Assembly: GCA_012845835.1 (NCBI GenBank)
Contig: JABAKD010000004.1
Coordinates: 4,310,265 to 4,374,264, forward strand
Reading direction: 5' to 3'
Length of the DNA stretch: 64,000 bases
Origin: Undaria pinnatifida
Taxonomy: Eukaryota; Sar; Phaeophyceae; Laminariales; Alariaceae
In this document: piece after piece, positions 1 to 11,948 of the stretch
Layout of the letters: the number at the start of each line of letters is the position of its first letter
Position numbering within the stretch: the stretch's first letter is position 1
Made by a program: the position numbers and the translations under genes
Notes under the pieces: model-generated
Databases searched by the model: none
Told to the model about the DNA's origin: nothing
Seen by the model: the letters and a program-made list of their open reading frames with translations, nothing else

Positions 1-1923
1 CAGTCGCCCTCCAACGTAGTTGGCAAACGCCGAAGGCACTGTCTTCAACCCGAAGCCGCAGCGAACGTATTCGTACAGCTTTCCGTCAGCGTCTCGAAAC
101 GCTGTCAGGTGTCGATCATCCTCATGGATCTCGAGCTGTAAGAATCCTGAAGCTAAATCGATGCTAGAGAAATACTTCGACCCTTCCATCTCATCCATAA
201 TATGCTGCAAGTCCCCGAGTCCACCACTCTGTGATTTGAGAAGCGCATTGATACTTCGAAAATCCTGTACAACCCGCACTGTCCCATCTTTCTTGCGAAC
301 CGTCGAACAATTGGCGGCCCACTCGGAAGTTGATTCCCGAATGGATCCATTCTTCAGGAGTTTCACCACCTCCGTTTGTATCATCTCGCGCTGTTCCGGG
401 CTGTAGTGTCGAATGGGCGCCACGTATGGCTTGACGTTGGGATCTTTGAGCTCCAGTCGCATGGGCACTCCTTTGCACGCTGGTACGCTCTTGGGGTTGA
501 CCGCGAACACATCGATGTACTCGTTGAGAATGCCCATCAATGTGCCCTTTTCGCTCGGACTGAGCTGTTCGAAGTTGGCCTCTCTCAGGTCCACCTTGGG
601 GGCTTCGTTCGGAATCTCTGCGATTTCACCCCCTTTGTTGCATTGCTCCGGTGGTCTCCTCTTGTCTTTCCTTTTGATCCCCTCGTCCTGATTGGGGCTT
701 GTCGGTTTCTCCGACACCGGGTTCATGAGTGACTTCATGCGTTCCCGATCGTAATTGTTAACAGCGTAAACCGTCGCAATCACCAGCCCCCCCTGGATCT
801 TCACATTATCCTGGGTAACATTCGACAACTTACATTGAAGTGGTATACCTGGAAACCACCACTATGCCCCCCTTGGCACTCCTAGATCCACTCCTAGTTT
901 AAGATCATAGCGGTTAGTTGGCTCTACCACTACGAGCTGCTGCACTTGAGGCTGAGGGCCTTTGACAAAAGCGTCTACCTGGATACTGGTACCACCTGGA
1001 ACCTCTACGTTTTTCGCAATGCGTAGTTTCCAGTGCAGAGTGCCTTCGTCCTCCCAAACAGAGTTTCCTAACTCCATAATCCCCGCCGGGATCTTCGGTC
1101 CCGCCAATTCGTCCGGTTCTTGCTCGTCCGTTGACGGTTTCACCGCGCAATAGTGTTCCCATTCGGCACACATCGCCCCTGCCGCGACCTCTCCGACCTC
1201 CTTCGAGGCGAATGGTACCCACGCTGAGGATGGTGTCGGCCGGAAACCCTCCTCCCCATCGAAGCTGAGGATGCTTCGATTGTCCTTCATGAACGCGGCT
1301 CCAAGCACCATCGCATGCGGAAGTCCTTTCACCACCCTGAACTTCACGCGGAAGATTTGGTCGACCGGTGCAAAGACTAGTGGTAGCAAGCACGAGCCTA
1401 CCACTTCCATCGGGGGTACGGCGCTGTTCTTTGGGTTTGCTGTGCGGAATAGGCCGTCTCCCGTTGGGTTTATCATCGACTTTCCGCAACCATCACGTTC
1501 TTCAATGGGTTCGATGAACTGCCGTGACACGTAGTTTCCTCCAACCGCCTCAGTATCCACCAGCACCGCCATCGGAAGTCGCCGGCTCGAGCTCGTTGCA
1601 TGCCACAACGTTGCATGAACCCAAACCTGTGACGTCTTAGTTTGCAGTGCTCCCACTCCCGATCGGTGAGCGGAACTCTCTGAACTTTGGCTGCTGTTGA
1701 CCAGTGAACCCTCACTGCTGTTGGCCAGCGAACCCTGGCTGTTGTTGACCAGCAAACCCTGGCTGAGGTTGGCCAGCAAACCCTGGCTGTTGTTGACCAG
1801 CGAACACTTGCTGTTGTTGGCTAGCGTACCCTGGCTGTTGTTGCTGCGACGGCCTTGGCGGCATCGGTGGCGCCATCGGAGGTCCTCCTCGCGATATAGG
1901 GTTCGGTGGTTGTTGGCTAGCAT
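1..1923 (-). pseudogene. gypsy Pol fragment: retropepsin-like region and reverse transcriptase
   Basis: One minus-strand frame is open from 1923 to the edge apart from a single TAG at 862-864, between ...GVPRGA and WWFPG.... The N-terminal part is made of N-S-Q-G repeats. A protease-like segment follows with VLVDTEAVGG (Asp near 1557); retropepsins have D-T/S-G, so the Gly of the active site is Glu here. RT begins near 560 with the usual gypsy lead-in (EYIDVFAVNP, VAPIRHYSPEQ) and shows RKKDGTVRVVQDFR, YFSSIDLASGFLQLEI and VRCGFGLKTVPSAF. The YxDD box would lie beyond the edge. The TAG and the DTE triad argue for a non-functional copy, but decay is light. Confidence 0.85.
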
Positions 1924-2010
1924 ACCCTGGCTGTTGTTGCTGCGGCGGCCTTGGCGGCATCGGTGGCGCTATCGGAGGTCCTCCTCGCGATATAGGGTTC
2001 GGTGGTGCTC
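1690..2010. repeat. tandem repeats inside gag/pol overlap
   Basis: Two nested repeat scales. Units of about 24-27 bp built on CTGGCTGTTGTTGACCAG recur from about 1690 to 1850. A larger unit of roughly 95 bp (containing GGCGGCCTTGGCGGCATC and CGCGATATAGGGTTCGG) occurs twice, at about 1835-1925 and 1930-2010. Both are translated as Q-rich repeats in the gag frame and N-S-Q-G repeats in the pol frame. Confidence 0.8.
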
Positions 2011-2323
2011 CTCTTGGGGCTGCCTGTGGACCCCATCGTCCTCCGAATCCGAAGGGTGACGGTAGGGAGGGAGGGGACATCTGATTGTACCCGCGTCCCG
2101 CTCCTACAGGATTTGCCGGTCCTGCTGCCCCTCGTCCTGCACCGCCCTGTGGGCCCCATCCAACCTGGCCGCCCTGTGGTGAGCCTCCAGCCTGGCCGGT
2201 CTGTGGCGGGCCACCCTGTGGTGGGCCTCCCCTCGGGTAAGGTGTACCAAAAGGTCCCCAAAAAGGTTCCCCTCTTCCTGCCATGTTATTTCCTCCAATC
2301 ACTCCTCCCCCCCCGTCCCCCAA
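1712..2323 (-). CDS. gag-like P/Q/G-rich ORF of the gypsy element
   Basis: A 203-residue ORF of low complexity: blocks of GGPPQGGPP, then a repeated module NPISRGGPP-APPMPPRP-QQQQPGYA, and finally short QQQPGFAG repeats. No zinc knuckle or other domain is visible. It overlaps the Pol frame by 212 nt and Pol lies in the +1 frame relative to it, as in elements that make Pol by frameshifting; a simple indel mutation in the repeats is equally possible. Its position just upstream of protease-RT is the only basis for calling it gag-like. The true start may lie upstream. Confidence 0.5.
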   Translation of the reverse strand: MGDGGGGVIGGNNMAGRGEPFWGPFGTPYPRGGPPQGGPPQTGQAGGSPQGGQVGWGPQGGAGRGAAGPANPVGAGRGYNQMSPPSLPSPFGFGGRWGPQAAPRGAPPNPISRGGPPIAPPMPPRPPQQQQPGYASQQPPNPISRGGPPMAPPMPPRPSQQQQPGYASQQQQVFAGQQQPGFAGQPQPGFAGQQQPGFAGQQQ

Positions 2324-2460
2324 AAAGATCCCCCTCTTCCTGCCATGTTATTACCTCCAATCACTCCTCCCCCCCCGTCCCCTCGGGTAGGGTGCACCAA
2401 AAGGTCTCCAAAAAGGTCCCCCTCTCCCTGCCATGTTATTTCCTCCAATCACTTCCCCCC
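2255..2460. repeat. three copies of a ~60-bp repeat upstream of gag
   Basis: The string CCAAAAAGGTCCCCCTC followed by TGCCATGTTATTTCCTCC and a run of C recurs with starts near 2255, 2317 and 2407. The spacing is uneven (62 then about 90 bp) because the third copy carries an extra segment. It lies where a gypsy leader would be expected. Confidence 0.8.
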
Positions 2461-2470
2461 CCCTTCCCGG

Positions 2471-5400
2471 GACGCCGCCCGTTTCCCTTTGACGAAACCT
2501 CTCGCTTTCCTGTCGTGTAGAGTAAGATGACACGACGGACTCGACGACGCTGTGTTGTATCCGACGAATGGAGCTGTGCAGTAGGAGCTGTGCAGTATGC
2601 GACGGACTCGATGAGGCTGCGTGGTACACGATGTACTGGACGAAGCTGCGTCGTATAAGGTGAAGATGATATCCAACGATGCAGTCTAGGGAGACGAGTG
2701 GAGTCCAGGGGATCGATGGAGTCTAGTAACACCAAGTCGTCCGCACTAAACGGGTATAAACAGTGGCTTGGGACAAGGTGGGTGGGAAAGAGGGGTGGTG
2801 AAAGGTTTCGAGTACATGCATATTTACCTTCCTGGTTTGTTGAAAGTTGTCCCCTTATCATAATATACACGTAATCCTTCGGAAATGCCGCCCTTCAAAA
2901 GCTCGAGTCTTTACCAACAGAGTGACGTATGGATATTTATGTATTCTTTACAAACCTCAAAATTCCAACGTACTTATCAAGCTTCCCCCTATTGATGCAT
3001 TATTTACAATCCCCAAAATTCCAACGTACTTATCGAGCTTCCCCCCTTCCCATTCCAAAATGATAATGTTCCTAAACCATGTTTCCAATTCCGGTAAGTT
3101 CTTAGCATGACAAAGAGCAGCTATAGAAAGGCTTACATTCCCCATACAGAATTAAAAACCAGAACCAGTATGCAGTATCACTACTCCTGAAACACCTGTG
3201 AGAACGACCTTGCAGTGCCTATACAACCTGCGAAGTCACAAAATCCCCATCACAAAGGCCAAAACCAAATTGCCTGCAAAAAAACCCTTGCCTTACGGTC
3301 GTCTCACAGTATGCAACAAGTGTAGATCAACTAACAGACCCGAACTCATTTTCAACCCGTATGATGAACGCAAGCACATCCCTACAGTGACTTATTACGT
3401 ATGGACTCACTCGTCATCGGCACTGATGATAATCCTTTCCCGATGTCCTATTGGTCTCGTATTATTTAATCTACTTCCTATATTTTATACAACTTAGTCA
3501 GCCCTTGCTATTTTTTTCCAAAATAACCCAGCCCGTAGATTATGATTTCGAGTAGTATAAATACCAACTTGTGTACTATTCTATACAAGGTAAAATAAGC
3601 AAGACCAACCTGTATACTATTCTTCCGTACAGCAATTGCTGATCCCCCAGACCAATGGATTTCTCATGCTTTGCAAGGTGCAACAAACAAGTAACCCCAA
3701 TAATAACGTATACATATAATACTCTACACTCACAACCGTACACTGTTTTGACCATATAGTCTATGTAGCAGTAGTAGGTATATGTATGAGCAAATGATGT
3801 ATAATACGTAATACGCGCGATCGGAGCATCATACACAGCTTGCAAAATAAAAATATTTTTATTACTACCTGGTACATTTTTTTACTGGCTCAACAGTCCA
3901 TGTTACTCCCTTTTCATCATCCTGCCTGCATAAATACCCCCCCAACTTGCATTTAGGCAAGGTTTACTAGGAGGCAGGGATGCATGCATGTCTTTTCCAG
4001 TTCAAAATTTGAAACATTTGGTTTACGGATATTGTCAAAATTAGAATACACTCCAGTCGTGAGATCGCATGGTACCATCGCTTGCTGTATGCATCCGTTA
4101 TCGATTGAGTACGTATTGGTACCCAAACAAACGAAAAATATTTTTTCAGGCAGGTATACCCGGTCAGTTTGGCGTCAAAAATGGTGCAGCACAAAAAAAA
4201 CAAGAGCATATCACAAACGACACACAGAACATATGATACGCATGTATACAGCACGATGACATACATACCTGGTACAACAATGCAGAAGTACTCGTCGTAA
4301 AAGTAAGTACGAGCACGAAAGCAAAAAAAATGCATGCTTTGCGGAACAATTTATACCATTGATGCATACGTACCAACGTTTCGTCTGCAACGCATACAAA
4401 AAAACAGTGTGTCAGTCAAAGCGGGGAGAATCTCGTTTGCTCTCTGCATGTACTGCTGTGCGTAGCATGGACTGCGTGACTCCTCATCATGTATGAACTA
4501 TCAAGCGTCTCATTCCTCGCCTCGACTATCTAGAGATCACGACGACCGATTCTCATCACTCATGCGGCCTGCTGTACTGCTGCTGCTTCTATTTCTGCGG
4601 TGTCTGCCTGTGATTATCCTGCAGCGTGTGGGGTTCGCGATGCTGCTTCAAGCGAAATTTTGCTACACAAGCGAGATTTTCAACATGATGATAGAGAGTT
4701 GAACTGCCATGGAATTTTCTTCAACATGCAGTAAAATTCATTCAATTTTAGACTACTCCTTTTTTCCCATGCTAAATTCTATACATTATTTCAACCAAAA
4801 TTGGCTTGGCATGCAGCTGCACTTCTACCTGCGCATTTACGACCGTACTTCTACCTGCGTCAAGCGAGACTATCTACCCACACGGATCCCAGCTGAAGCC
4901 CCATGTAACGAACGGATAAAGAGCTATTTTAGTCACACGTACCCAAGTCTCCAATCCCTTGTCCCAACTCTCTCACCGCTTCAAGTTCGTTTCCTCCGTG
5001 TCTACCTTCAGGCTGATCCCTCCCGTCTGCTTGTTGCAACAGCTGCCTGCAAACACCAGTCTTGTCTCACGTAGTCCTCTTCAAAGCTCTAGTGCAATAT
5101 AACAGATCTCCGGACGAAACCTCCAACAATGCCTCACGGTAACGATAGCTGTACTCAAGCTCGGTTCGCAGTCACTCACACTCGTGTCAGATCAAGTTCA
5201 GGTTCCTTTTTCCCTCGTTTGGTTTTGTGTGTTTTTGGACTGAGGCCGTGAGCAGCACGCTTTCTAGACTGATCGGCGTTATACAGACCTAGGAAGCATT
5301 CCGCCACGGGATTTCATGTGACGTCATGTTAATCCGCCGCAACAGGTCTCCCCCGGTTTCTGGTCTATTTTGCAACATGACCTGGGTCGCAAACGGTGCC

Positions 5401-6135
5401 ATTACCATGCCACAAGTTCGAGTAGGTTAGTTGTGATTGCTTCTTGTCCGCTAGTTACGGTCTGGTATTTTAACAGCTGCGAGAGGTTAGTGTACAAGTC
5501 ATATATCTAATACACTATTAGAAACTTCCGGTTTTCGATCCCAACTTGTGATATGATCACCCAAGACAGGAGAGTTGACACCCAGAGATGTATTATTACC
5601 TGTTACTCCCCTTCGATACAAGGTAACAAATCCACCGCCTGTGTCTCAAACAGATGGATCCACGGAGAGGGAGGGAAAGACACACACACGGACAGACCCA
5701 CCCACAGCCGCGGGGTGCGTCTTTCCTCCGGACGGACCTACGACGTGAGACCCAGACCGAATTCCGACTGCTTGCTGCTGTGCGCGATGATATCAGAGCA
5801 AGCAGCAGTATCCGTTCTACCGTCAAGATAAAAATCAAATAGTGGAAACCCCGTTGATGCATGCAGGATGTCCCCTGCGACCACAACAAAATCCACCTAC
5901 TGCCGTAAAACTCGCGTCTGAATAATAGCGTCGTGCTGGAGTTCTTTCTACATGCGTAAAAGAACATTGCTCCGAGTGACTGCCCGTCGCCTACCAGCTG
6001 CTGGTCAAGTGCCCATTCCCAAAAATCTATGTTATTGTGGAACTCCCAACCGAGCTTCAACCCTTCTGCGTCCGTTTTTTATATTTAGCGTTTTTGTGCA
6101 GATCGGTCAGACGCAAGAGCTGCTAAACAGAATAT
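2471..6135. other. intergenic, no gene recognised
   Basis: AT-richer sequence with scattered short ORFs on both strands, none showing a domain, codon bias or splice support. A ~50-bp segment (AAAATTCCAACGTACTTATC) is duplicated at about 2959 and 3017. Homopolymer runs are common. I see no RNA gene or mobile element terminus here. Confidence 0.6.
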
Positions 6136-7492
6136 CTACCTGCTCTTACCACCTGTGTTAAGGTTCCACAATTTGCCGGCCATACTCAACACGTCCTGCG
6201 CTCGCACATACTTCTTCGACCTTGGCCAATCCTGCTCTGATGTTTCTGGGATGGTATGCACGCTCTCTTTGGTGATCGAGATCCCAATGGTGGGCGTGCT
6301 GCTGGCAAAGCCGAGTGCGTCTACGATCGAATTTCGATCATTGCTCTTCTTTATTGCAAATATAAGCACCTCGTATTTCTCTCCTGATCCAAATAGTCTC
6401 ACGTGATACGGGGCGTGGGAAGCCGAAACTACAAGCGCCGTTTGATCGAATGAGTCGACCTGTACGCTAGCCATGATAAATTCGCCAACATAAACCGATG
6501 TAAAGAAGGGCTCATTGGGTCCCTCCTTTTGGAGTGCGGTCACTTTCACCCTAGACGGGATTTGAGTGGGTTTCCCGGTTTCCCACGGGTCTACAATTTT
6601 GACATGCGACGTCATTGCTTTTCCTTCGGGTGAAATAAGCGCACTCCCTAAGGTGGTATTGCAGTGAGCGTGTTCGACAGCTGAGGCTATGAGACCCCAG
6701 TACCGGAGTAAAGCCGCCCACCCAAATGTAAGTCTAAAAGTTGGTACCAAAAAATCATCCACCAAGTAGCAAAAGTTCTATGCCTGCCGGGGTGTTACTC
6801 TCACAATCCTAAACGCATCCGTTACATCTCTCCGCTTGCCAACAAAATTCGTTTTCGAGGGAACTTTATTCGGAGATCGGTTAGCCCTTGTGATAGTGTT
6901 GGAAGGGCTCGCCCGCAGAGGCATTTCGGCACTTCTTCCGTATGCGTATGTTTGTTCAATCCTTCGTTCTTTCCTCTGACTGCCTGTACGTCAAAAGTGC
7001 AGTCCTTGATTATTCTTACTTTGTGTGTAACAACTGCACTAAGGGGTGCCATACGTAGGCCTTTGATCGACGACGCCGAATCTCTGTTGAACGCAAGGAA
7101 CCAATTTCGTCGTACGTCGTCCAACAACGTTTCCCACGCGAAGTCTATGCGCTCTCGTACACCACTGCGATCACCATACTGCAAGGCTCTGGTTGGGTCA
7201 AGGTTTGTGACTGTCAAATTCACTGGAACGCCGTTCTGGATTATGTCTATGAGCTCGTCAATTTCTGAAAAACCTTTCACGTCCCCAAAGTAGTCTTTGA
7301 ACTGATCGACACGTCCCCAAAGTAGTCTTTGAACTGATCGACGGACAGCGGAGGTGACGCCAGAGTGCCTCCGATGCCGACGGCCACTTTTCCCACTCTA
7401 CCCTCTCGTACGTTTAACAGCTCCGTACACGTTTCTGCCATCCCGCGAATGATTTGCTTTATGGTAGTGAGATCCTGTGCTTTGTTTGCCAT
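6136..7492 (-). pseudogene. decayed reverse transcriptase of a second retroelement family
   Basis: Three minus-strand pieces in sequence order: 7492-7277, 7280-6822 and 6765-6136. The middle piece has the pre-RT pattern APLSAVVTHKVRIIKDCTFD and PTLSQGLTDLRIKFPRKRIL. Next come DVTDAFRIVRV (RT motif A, DxxxAF) and YLVDDFLVPTFRLTFGWA (motif B region), then a C-terminal KKYVRAQDVLSMAGKLW segment. Motif A is out of frame with what precedes it (shift near 6824), and a TAG at 6780-6778 separates it from motif B. The pattern resembles retroelement RTs of oomycetes and algae, but I cannot place it in a named clade. No LTRs or other domains were found nearby. Confidence 0.65.
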
Positions 7493-7499
7493 CGATACT

Positions 7500-8119
7500 T
7501 TAGTTTAATTCCTTTTCAGGTTCAGTTCGGCAGTTCTTGATTGTTTGCCACATTTGCAACTTCAAATTCGTGTTTGCGCTTGGCTGTGGTAAGGTTCTCC
7601 TCCATCTAACGGAGGTGCTGCCTGTAGTACCGACTCGTGTAGGAATCTTTATTGTGTGGTCTAGCTTCTTTTCATTGCTTTTGAGGACTCTGGCCAGCAT
7701 TACATTGACCCTGTCTCAGAGGTCTCTCTTGCGCAGGGTACTAATAATGCGTTAATCCTTTTCCGAAAGGTCTCCTCCGAAAACGGGGGTGTCAAATCAT
7801 TGCAGCTTTGTCTAGAATTTCGGCTGTTTTGACCTAAGCAGCTCTGTCTAGGGCTATCTTTCTTCTCCTTCCTACGGAACGCGCCTGCGACCGGGAGGAC
7901 TATCCTGGGCTCTGGGCTGCCAGGACATCAGAATCCTGTTTAGCATTTTCACTGTCCTGATTTTCATAACTCTGTCTAGAGCTACTACGCTTATTTTCCG
8001 TTCCTAAGGTGTAGGTCTCTCCCCGATTGAACTCCCTCAGACCCTCACAATTCTGTCTAAAATCGTGGGTGTTATGAAAGTTCTCACTCTGTTTACAGTA
8101 GAGCGAGTTGTACTTTTTT
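7500..8119. other. no gene seen; divergent flank of the satellite array
   Basis: No coding signal. Short strings shared with the downstream satellite (GGTGTCAAATCATT near 7788, CTGTCTAGAGCTA near 7971, AGGTCTCTCCCCGATTGAA near 8010) suggest very worn repeat units extend the array leftwards. Confidence 0.45.
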
Positions 8120-8890
8120 CTTGTCCCCTCTCTCGGATTCAATGGTGTAAGATCATCCTGATTCGGTCTCGAATGTTTGCTGTTCTGCCCCCTGAAAGCC
8201 TGACTAGAGTTACCGTTTTTTTTCTTTCACTTTGTCGAGAGTCTCACTCTGTCTAGAGCAAGGTATTTTTTTTTCTGCTCGCCTGGTATTCGGCATCCAA
8301 GAGATTTCTCTCGGATTCAAAGATGTCAAATCATCATAATTCGGTCGCGAATGTTTGCTGTAACATTCTGTATTCTGAAAGCCTGACTAAAGCTACCACT
8401 CCTATTTTACTCACTTTGTTAATAGGGGAGGTCTCTTTTTTTCTACTCGACTGATATTATGCACCCGAGAGGTCTCTCTCGGGTTCAAAGGTGTCAAGTC
8501 ATCATTATTTGGTCTCGACTGTTTGCTGTTCTGCACTCTGAAAGTATGACTAGAGCTACTTGTACTACGTTTCTTTATCTTACTCTGTCTGGAGCAAGTT
8601 GTCTGTTCTTCTGCTCCCTGTATTCGGCATTCAAGAGGTCTCTCTCCGATTCACAGGTGTCAAATCATCATAGTTCGGTCTCGAAAGTTCGCTGTTCTGC
8701 ACTCTGAAAGCCTGACTAGAGCTACCGCTTCTATTTTTCTCACTGTGTAGAGGGGTGTCTCTTATTTTCTGCTCGACTGGTATTAGGCACCCGAGAGGTC
8801 TCTCTCAAAATCAAAAGTGTAAAATCATCATAATTCGGTCTCGACTGTTTGATATTCTGCACTCTGAAAGTTTGACTAGAGTTATCACTC
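8120..8890. repeat. satellite-like array, five ~165-bp units
   Basis: A core of GAGAGGTCTCTCTCGGATTC, then TGTCAAATCATCATAATTCG, GTCTCGA-TGTTTGCTGTTCTG and CTGAAAGCCTGACTAGAGCT recurs with starts near 8127, 8301, 8467, 8632 and 8792. Spacing is about 174, 166, 165 and 160 bp. Copies differ by many substitutions, so the array is old. A short related string (GGTGGTCTCTCCCTGCCC) follows at about 8922. No ORF is conserved across units. Confidence 0.8.
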
Positions 8891-9706
8891 TTGGTTTTCG
8901 TTTTGGCGCCGCCGTGAGCCGAGGTGGTCTCTCCCTGCCCTAAAGCGGTCCTCCTCGACATTATGTCCACAGCATCTGTTGTTGACGACCTCATCACTCT
9001 ACCTCCCCCTACACCGCTTATGTTCAGCTCCCAGAACCGATTTTTCTTTCGTACGCAGTGTAAAAACGTTTTTAGTCAAATTTCGTGGGCTCTGTTCCGC
9101 GCTTTTCGTGCCAGGGTTCTCTTATGTGATCAATAGAGTTGCATAGCTTATCGACTGCAGTACACATTTAAGATTCTTATTGCAAATGTAGTCCGACTCT
9201 ACACAGTCAAAAATCACACCTCGCACCAACGAACAATGCTTGCGAAACCGACCCAGGTAAAGGTGCTGTCGTAAGTCCCACCGACTTACGACTGTCTGCA
9301 ACGCCGAACCTCCGGCCTCCGCGCTACCCTTCACCACCGTTCGGCCCAGCATCAAGGTGGGGCCCGGTCTGTCAGTTGTTATCCGCTTCTTTCCCCCCCC
9401 CGGCTCCCGAACGTCCGTGCGTTCCACCCCTTCGCCCCTGCTCCCCGTGCGAGAAGCCAAATATTGCGACCGCCGCTGGTGGTGCCGTCCGCTGCTACTC
9501 TGCTGCTGCTGCAGCGGCGGCGGCGTCTGTTGTTGCAGAGGTTGCTGCTTCTAGTACTGCTGTGGCTGTTGCATCGATGTCGGCGCCGGCGGACCTTGCG
9601 TGCGGGGACCGTCCTACGAAAACGGTCCATGCACGTACGTGCAGTACTTGCGAGTGCAGTGTAATCCCCACCAAGCGAAGTAGCACGCTGCAGCTGGGGT
9701 GCCGTT
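8890..9706. other. no clear gene; GCN-rich segment abutting an LTR
   Basis: From about 9376 to 9711 a plus-strand frame is alanine-rich (GCT/GCG repeats at 9484-9570) and ends with a cysteine-containing stretch (CSTCEC) exactly where the LTR begins. It could be an exon cut by the LTR insertion or simply a trinucleotide-rich segment; I cannot tell. The remainder shows nothing. Confidence 0.4.
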
Positions 9707-10035
9707 TGTGAACAGTGGAGCACCAGAGAGTGGGTAGTGCTGGTGCTAAGATACGACCTGACTTTCTTCGTGTGATTGACTGCTGAGGATCTGATGTGGA
9801 GTGTAAACGCTATTTAGATCTGAAGACAGTAGGGGTTTCTACTTACCCTCTTCTGGATTTTTGATATGGGGATTCGGGGATGAAGTTTAGATCGCTTGTT
9901 TTCTTGTGTTCGGAGTGAATACAACAACTTCTCTCTCCTTTCCTAGCACCTGAATGGTGCTGACCAGCCCCCCTCAGGCCAAGGGGGGATACTTTCTGGT
10001 CAAGTAGACCTTGCCTAGCTCAAGGCGTGTCTACA
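9707..10035 (+). repeat. 5' LTR (family LTR-A)
   Basis: 329 bp, TGTGAACAG...GTGTCTACA. Shared landmarks with the other copies are TGACTGCTGAGGATCTGATG, GACCAGCCCCCCTCAGGCC and TACTTTCTGGTCAAGTAGAC. The next bases (ATTATCGATAATTC) are where a primer binding site belongs, but I cannot match them to a tRNA 3' end. Confidence 0.92.
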
Positions 10036-10197
10036 ATTATCGATAATTCTTGCGAACACACTGAAGTTAGTCAAGGACTTTTCGGTAAGGATCGATACAG
10101 CAGCTACGGGTAGCTGCGAATGGCGCCGCGTCTCGGTAATACAACATTGAGAGAGGAGCCGAGACGTCTATAGCTGAACGAGGGATCGCCCTAAGAT

Positions 10198-10512
10198 ATG
10201 TCCCAACGTCGCTCCCAGCGTGGAGGAGCGGCAGCAGGAGAAGGCAGGAGATCGCAGGGCCCCACGTCTGCTGATGGTGAGGTTCGCATCGGGTTGAATG
10301 GCCTCATATTGGGAAATGGTCCCGGCGCTCGACAGTATGGATGGGTTTTCTCGCAGGCAGCGCCGCTTCGATTTTATACCCAGTACGCTGAGTACGAGCG
10401 CGCGATGGAACTCGGCAACAACGCACAGTCTATCTCGCGCCCTGTAGTGTCGGTTGCTCAGCTGCTGCGTCAGTCCATCCGTTCGTGCCTGTCGCGGACT
10501 TACTTATTTTGA
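10198..10512 (+). pseudogene. Gag N-terminal fragment
   Basis: Begins at ATG with MSQRRSQRGG, a serine/arginine/glycine-rich start, and continues with DGEVRIGLNGLILG and YTQYAEYERAMELG before a TGA at 10510-10512. The same start (MSQRRSQRRG, DGEVQIGLND) recurs at 20910 after a related LTR, which confirms that this is the family's gag start codon. Downstream to about 11036 the frames are broken. Confidence 0.75.
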
Positions 10513-11035
10513 TGAGACTGAATTACAGGAAGGCGATTACACGAGGCGCTTGCGAAGCACGCAGAATGTTGGACCGATGATTCTGTCGACCCATCTATGG
10601 CGGCAGCTGAGGTGTGCCATCGGGTGTTCATTGGATCCGACGCTACTGCTGTAGATCGGATTGACGCCGTCCATAGCCGCCTTGAGCAGTACTTCGAAAA
10701 CCCCAGTGCTGAACGCGTTTTCCGTGACACGCTGGGTGTTTACCAAAAAAAGTCCTGCAGCCGTCATTAGTAAAGCGCTGGTGGATGAGTTGAATCTCCC
10801 CGAGTTCAAACTTGAGGTTGAGCATCAGCTCGAAATGAGAGGGTCCTGGAAGGACAAACCATAGGAAGTTTTTGATCTGGTCCTAGAGGTAGCCGTCGAA
10901 TGGCGCACGGTAGAGATGGCTGATAAGCAGCGGCACCAAACACTGACTGCTCGGGTGAATTTGCGCGGGTAGTCGTCCGCGAAGCCGTTTCCCGGGGTAT
11001 CGGCCATTGGGGCGGCCGATAAGGCCTCTACAGCG

Positions 11036-11491
11036 GTGATTACCTGTTTCAAATGCCGTAAGCCCAGCCAACTCACTCGTAACTGCCCTCTGCAAACCTT
11101 TCCTTCGAAAGCCTCTTCCCCGCCCGCGGGGGGGCGGGGAAACGCGGGTCATGGGTCGTCCACGGGGCGTGGACGACCGCCGCTGCCAGCGCAGCAGCAG
11201 CAACCACAGCAGCAGCGACCACAGCAGCAGCGGCAGCCGCAGCAACGACAACCGCAGCACTCGCAGCAGCAGCAGCAGCAGCAGCGTTTCTCGGCGCATC
11301 AACCAGCCTCGACGCTCTTTTCTGGAGCGGAAAAGAGTCACGGGGAGGCATCTTCAACTACTTTCCATCGGCGCCACATAGGCGGTCGTGCGGTTTTCTC
11401 TGGTGACGCCGAGCCCGCGGGCGCGGGCAGAGGACCGCATTTTTGCCCCCGCACCCGGTCTCGTCTTCCGCTAATGCCCCGGCGCCGGTAA
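11036..11491 (+). pseudogene. Gag C-terminus: altered zinc knuckle and polyQ
   Basis: Starts with CFKCRKPSQLTRNC, a CX2CX4-x-X4C nucleocapsid knuckle in which the usual His is Gln. It runs into a long glutamine-rich stretch from CAG/CAA repeats (about 11200-11285). No metal-binding function is expected from the altered knuckle. It precedes the protease, as nucleocapsid does in gypsy elements. Confidence 0.65.
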
Positions 11492-11549
11492 ATGCGCCGG
11501 CGGCCAACGGGCCTGGGGAATCGGGGCCGTACGTACCAGCGTTCCTGGC

Positions 11550-11948
11550 GTGCTGCCCCGTAGTATGTCTAGGTTTAGTGTCGAAGGCGTGGCCGTCGAC
11601 GAGCGCGAAAAATGGTGTCAAGCCAGCTTATCGGTGCCCGGGGCAGCTGTTATGTCGGCATGTGATGCTGTTGCCATACTCGACTCGGGGTTTAGTATCA
11701 CGACCATGTCTGCTGGGATTGCGAACAAGTTGCAAGCGCCATTTCCTGATGTGCAAGTTGTGGGGGGCATGGCGCACCCGGGGAAGCTCAAGGTGGCGGA
11801 TGGCCGTGTGCTCGTGATTCAGGAGAGAACGTGCCCGGTGCGGATTGCTATGCACACCAGCTGGGGTTTGGTCACCATGAATCTGTTTTTCGTTGCAGTC
11901 ATGCCCCGGGCGACGACGATGTTATCATTCTTGGAAACCCAACTTTGA
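11550..11948 (+). pseudogene. retropepsin (aspartic protease) fragment
   Basis: The segment DAVAILDSGFSITTMSAG carries the D-S-G active site typical of retroviral-type aspartic proteases, followed by a beta-rich region (GKLKVADGRVLVIQERTCPV). The frame ends at 11948; the likely flap-to-C-terminal continuation (ILGNPTLKLLGIDVYDSL) reads on in another frame from about 11923, showing a frameshift. Confidence 0.75.

Larger units (their letters stand above)
1..2470 (-). mobile_element. Ty3/gypsy-like LTR retrotransposon, truncated by the window edge
   Basis: On the minus strand the order is a proline/glutamine/glycine-rich gag-like ORF (2323-1712), then a Pol frame from 1923 to the window edge with a retropepsin-like segment followed by reverse transcriptase. 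That protease-then-RT order fits gypsy and copia alike; the RT sequence itself is gypsy type. RNase H, integrase and the 3' LTR must lie left of position 1 if they exist. I could not define the 5' LTR: upstream of gag there is only a tandem repeat (2255-2460) and unassigned sequence. The LTR family found at 9707 is not present here, so this is a different lineage. Confidence 0.8.

Noticed and set aside
10036-10060. Primer binding site after the 5' LTR
   Set aside because: ATTATCGATAATTC does not match any tRNA 3' end I can recall with confidence.
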